The notes under the pieces were generated by a model that was not told where the DNA came from, ran no database searches, and worked only from the letters and a program-made list of their open reading frames with translations. Of a stretch of 6,981 bases of DNA, positions 5,175 to 6,981 are shown one piece after another. How positions within the stretch are numbered: position 1 is the first letter of the stretch; the number at the start of each line of letters is the position of its first letter. The stretch covers positions 1-6,981 of the forward strand of contig CANQSW010000072.1 in assembly GCA_947626615.1 (NCBI GenBank). The letters are read 5' to 3'. Source of the stretch: an uncultured Peptococcaceae bacterium. GTDB taxonomy: Bacteria > Bacillota > Dehalobacteriia > UBA4068 > UBA4997. The translations under genes were made by a program, and so were the position numbers.

Positions 5175-6400
5175 AGCCCGCCCAAACCTGCCTCTGCCGC
5201 TGCTTCCGGCTGTTCCGTCACGCCGTCCGGCGTCGCCGCGTATATCTTCGTGCGCGCCAGCGCCGCGGCGATCAGCTCGTCCACCGCCAGATTTTCCTCC
5301 ATGGCCTCGGCCTCGGCCAGGCGCGGCTTGATCTTCGGGTGCGGCGGCAGAAAGACGGTGCAGCAATCCTCATACGGGCGTATGGATATGTCGAAAGTGC
5401 CTATCTGCTGGGCGCGCGCCACGATCTCCTCCTTATCGAAGCCGATAAGCGGCCGCAGCACCGGCATTTTGGTCACGCTGTTGATAACGTACATGCTCTC
5501 CAGCGTCTGGCTGGCCACCTGCCCCACGCTCTCGCCCGTATAAATGGCGATAGCGGCGTTGCGGCGGGCGATCTGCTCGGCCAGGCGGAACATGAAGCGC
5601 CGCATTATGGTGATGCCGTAATCCTCCGGGCAGGCGGCGTGTATCGCCTTTTGTATCTCGGTGAAGTGTACGGCGTGGACGCGGATCGGCCGGTTATGCC
5701 AGCCGGCCAGCACCTGCGCCAGATCCAGCACCTTTTGCAGCGCCCGCTCGCTGGTGAAAGGATAGCTCTCGAAATGCACGGCCTCGATATTGACGCCGCG
5801 CTTCATCGCCATAAAGGCCGCCACCGGGCTGTCGATGCCGCCGGAGAGCATGACGACGGCCCGCCCGCCCGTGCCGACGGGCATACCCTTGGCGCCGGGC
5901 AGGCTGCCGCAGTAGACGTAAGCGCCCTCGTCGCGCACCTCCACGTTGACGATGTTTTTGGGCTTGTGCATCTGCGCGGTATAAAGCTCGCCCGTCTGCG
6001 CGAAGATATAGCCGCCCACGGCCCGGCTGATCTCCGGCGAAAGCAGGGGGAAGCGTTTATCGGAGCGGCGGCTCTCCACTTTGAACTCGCCGCCATTGGG
6101 CAGAGCCTCTTTGAGCGCGGCCAGCGCCGCCCGCTGGATCGCCGGCAGCTCCTTGGCCGTCCGCCGCACCGGGCAAATGGCGTAGATACCGAAAACGCGG
6201 GCCAGCCGCGCCGCGACCTCGTCGCGGTCGCCCAGCACGGGCACGGTTATCCGCCCCAGGCTGACGCTGACTTTGCGCTCCGGCAGGCCGGCCAGCGCCA
6301 GCTCGATGTTTTTGACCAGACGGTTGATGAACTGGTTTTTGTTCTTGCCCTTCAGCCCCAGCTCGCCGTATTTTATCATTAACAACTGTTCTTCCTGCAT
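5171..6400 (-). CDS. thiI: tRNA 4-thiouridine synthetase ThiI
   Basis: 409 residues from the ATG at 6398-6400, chosen over a TTG at 6415 because GGGGGAG lies just upstream and because family members begin near MIKYGELGLKGKN (8-20 here). The N-terminal ferredoxin-like and THUMP region (about 1-165) binds tRNA. The PP-loop SGGIDSPVA (186-194) binds ATP and adenylates uridine 8. TGESVGQVASQTLESM (288-303) and YEDCC (343-347) are conserved active-site segments, the latter holding the cysteine equivalent to E. coli C344. There is no C-terminal rhodanese domain, as is usual in Bacillota, so sulfur must come straight from a desulfurase. That partner is encoded 19 nt upstream. The family also helps make the thiazole of thiamine in some bacteria; without a rhodanese domain that role is doubtful here. 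The stop codon overlaps the rnr start. Confidence 0.95.
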   Translation of the reverse strand: MQEEQLLMIKYGELGLKGKNKNQFINRLVKNIELALAGLPERKVSVSLGRITVPVLGDRDEVAARLARVFGIYAICPVRRTAKELPAIQRAALAALKEALPNGGEFKVESRRSDKRFPLLSPEISRAVGGYIFAQTGELYTAQMHKPKNIVNVEVRDEGAYVYCGSLPGAKGMPVGTGGRAVVMLSGGIDSPVAAFMAMKRGVNIEAVHFESYPFTSERALQKVLDLAQVLAGWHNRPIRVHAVHFTEIQKAIHAACPEDYGITIMRRFMFRLAEQIARRNAAIAIYTGESVGQVASQTLESMYVINSVTKMPVLRPLIGFDKEEIVARAQQIGTFDISIRPYEDCCTVFLPPHPKIKPRLAEAEAMEENLAVDELIAAALARTKIYAATPDGVTEQPEAAAEAGLGGL

Positions 6401-6419
6401 TTTCCTCTCCCCCAAGATA

Positions 6420-6981
6420 TTAACGGCGGCGCGGCTGCAACACCTCGCGCAGCGCCGTCACCTGACGCTTGACTATCGCGGCGGCGCGCTCCGCCTCCGC
6501 CTTCGTGTTCAGATACGAGAAGCTGAAGCGCAGCGTCCCCTCGATACGGGCGCGGTCAAAACCCATCGCCGCCAGCACGTATGAGAGCTTATCGCGGCGC
6601 GCGGCGCAGGCCGACCCGGCGGAGACCAGCAGCCCCTCATCCTCCAGCATATGCAGCAGCACCTCGCTTTTTACGCCCTCGAAGCTGATACTAACGACGT
6701 TCGGCAGCGCGCCCTCCGGGCTGTTCAGCCGCCAGCCGGGCAGATCGCTCAAATTATTTAACAGCGTTTCCTTAACTTCGGCCACGCGCTCCAGCCGCTC
6801 GTCCAGCTCGTCATAAGCAAGTTTAGCCGCCAGCCCCAGCGCGCAGATGCCCGGCAGATTTTCCGTGCCGCAGCGCCGGCCGCCCTCCTGCCCGCCGCCC
6901 GTTAACTGCGGGGCCAGGCGCACGCCGTCCCGCACGTATAAAAAGCCCGTGCCCTTGGGCGCGTGCAGCTTGTGGCCGCTG
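6420..6981 (-). CDS. NifS-like cysteine desulfurase, C-terminal part (start beyond the window)
   Basis: 187 codons of a PLP-dependent class V aminotransferase-fold enzyme are visible. The sequence opens with SGHKLHAPKGTGFLYVR, whose Lys (6969-6971) is the PLP Schiff-base residue. GGGQEGGRRCGTEN follows, and then SAGSACAA, with the active-site Cys encoded at 6606-6608 that carries the persulfide. The enzyme takes sulfur from cysteine, releases alanine and passes a persulfide on. Direct coupling to thiI (19 nt) matches the nifZ-thiI arrangement of Bacillus subtilis, where a dedicated desulfurase supplies ThiI in place of the missing rhodanese domain. A general IscS/SufS role cannot be excluded, since no iron-sulfur scaffold gene is in view. 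The operon promoter must lie to the right of the window. Confidence 0.92.
   Translation of the reverse strand, partial: SGHKLHAPKGTGFLYVRDGVRLAPQLTGGGQEGGRRCGTENLPGICALGLAAKLAYDELDERLERVAEVKETLLNNLSDLPGWRLNSPEGALPNVVSISFEGVKSEVLLHMLEDEGLLVSAGSACAARRDKLSYVLAAMGFDRARIEGTLRFSFSYLNTKAEAERAAAIVKRQVTALREVLQPRRR

Noticed and set aside
5175..5366. Upstream extension of rnr by 64 codons
   Set aside because: It lies wholly within thiI, is low-complexity Gly/Arg/Ala, and the ATGA overlap start at 5174 is typical of coupled genes.
4026..5543. 505-residue plus-strand open frame
   Set aside because: Antisense to rnr and thiI, rich in His/Arg/Gln/Ala, with no recognisable domain or start signal. It is a shadow of GC-rich coding sequence.
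5339..6382. 347-residue plus-strand open frame
   Set aside because: Antisense to thiI, whose PP-loop and THUMP motifs are clear on the other strand.

Overview
The window looks chromosomal, from a GC-rich member of the Bacillota. Evidence for this is the strong AGGAGG-type ribosome binding sites, housekeeping-type -35/-10 promoters, an ECF-type vitamin transporter subunit, a ThiI without a rhodanese domain next to its own NifS-like desulfurase, and an rnr-smpB-ssrA block. A Negativicutes or gut-clostridial source is a guess, because nothing here fixes the genus. Six protein genes and one tmRNA are well supported. All run on the minus strand except one Mrr-type nuclease gene.

Right half, read on the minus strand from 6981 down to 2376: a NifS-like cysteine desulfurase (start outside the window), thiI, rnr (RNase R), smpB and ssrA (tmRNA). 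The gaps are 19 nt, a 4-bp ATGA overlap, 25 nt and 42 nt, so this looks like one transcription unit. The desulfurase feeds sulfur to ThiI for 4-thiouridine in tRNA. SmpB and tmRNA rescue stalled ribosomes, and RNase R degrades the released defective mRNA. The block ends in a perfect 10-bp hairpin with a T5 tract, 5 nt after the tmRNA CCA end.

Middle, 1822-2414: there is no credible gene. It holds two full copies and one partial copy of a GC-rich unit of about 231 bp, with several internal inverted repeats. The partial copy is itself the ssrA terminator. Beyond the repeats lies a promoter for a 62-residue zinc-ribbon protein (1633-1821), which has its own terminator at 1570-1607.

Left, 1-1543: the 5' end of an ECF transporter S-component gene (minus strand, with a good promoter) lies divergent from a solitary Mrr-family restriction endonuclease gene (470-1480, plus strand). 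The nuclease gene is much richer in AT than its surroundings. It has a perfect 22-bp palindrome in its leader and a strong terminator, and it looks like an acquired single-gene defence cassette.

The points most worth a second look are the tandem structured repeat derived from, or shared with, the ssrA terminator; the compact RNase R with a basic N-terminus and no basic C-terminal tail; the five-gene sulfur/tRNA/ribosome-rescue operon; and the Mrr-type protein with an unassigned N-terminal domain that may sense modified DNA.
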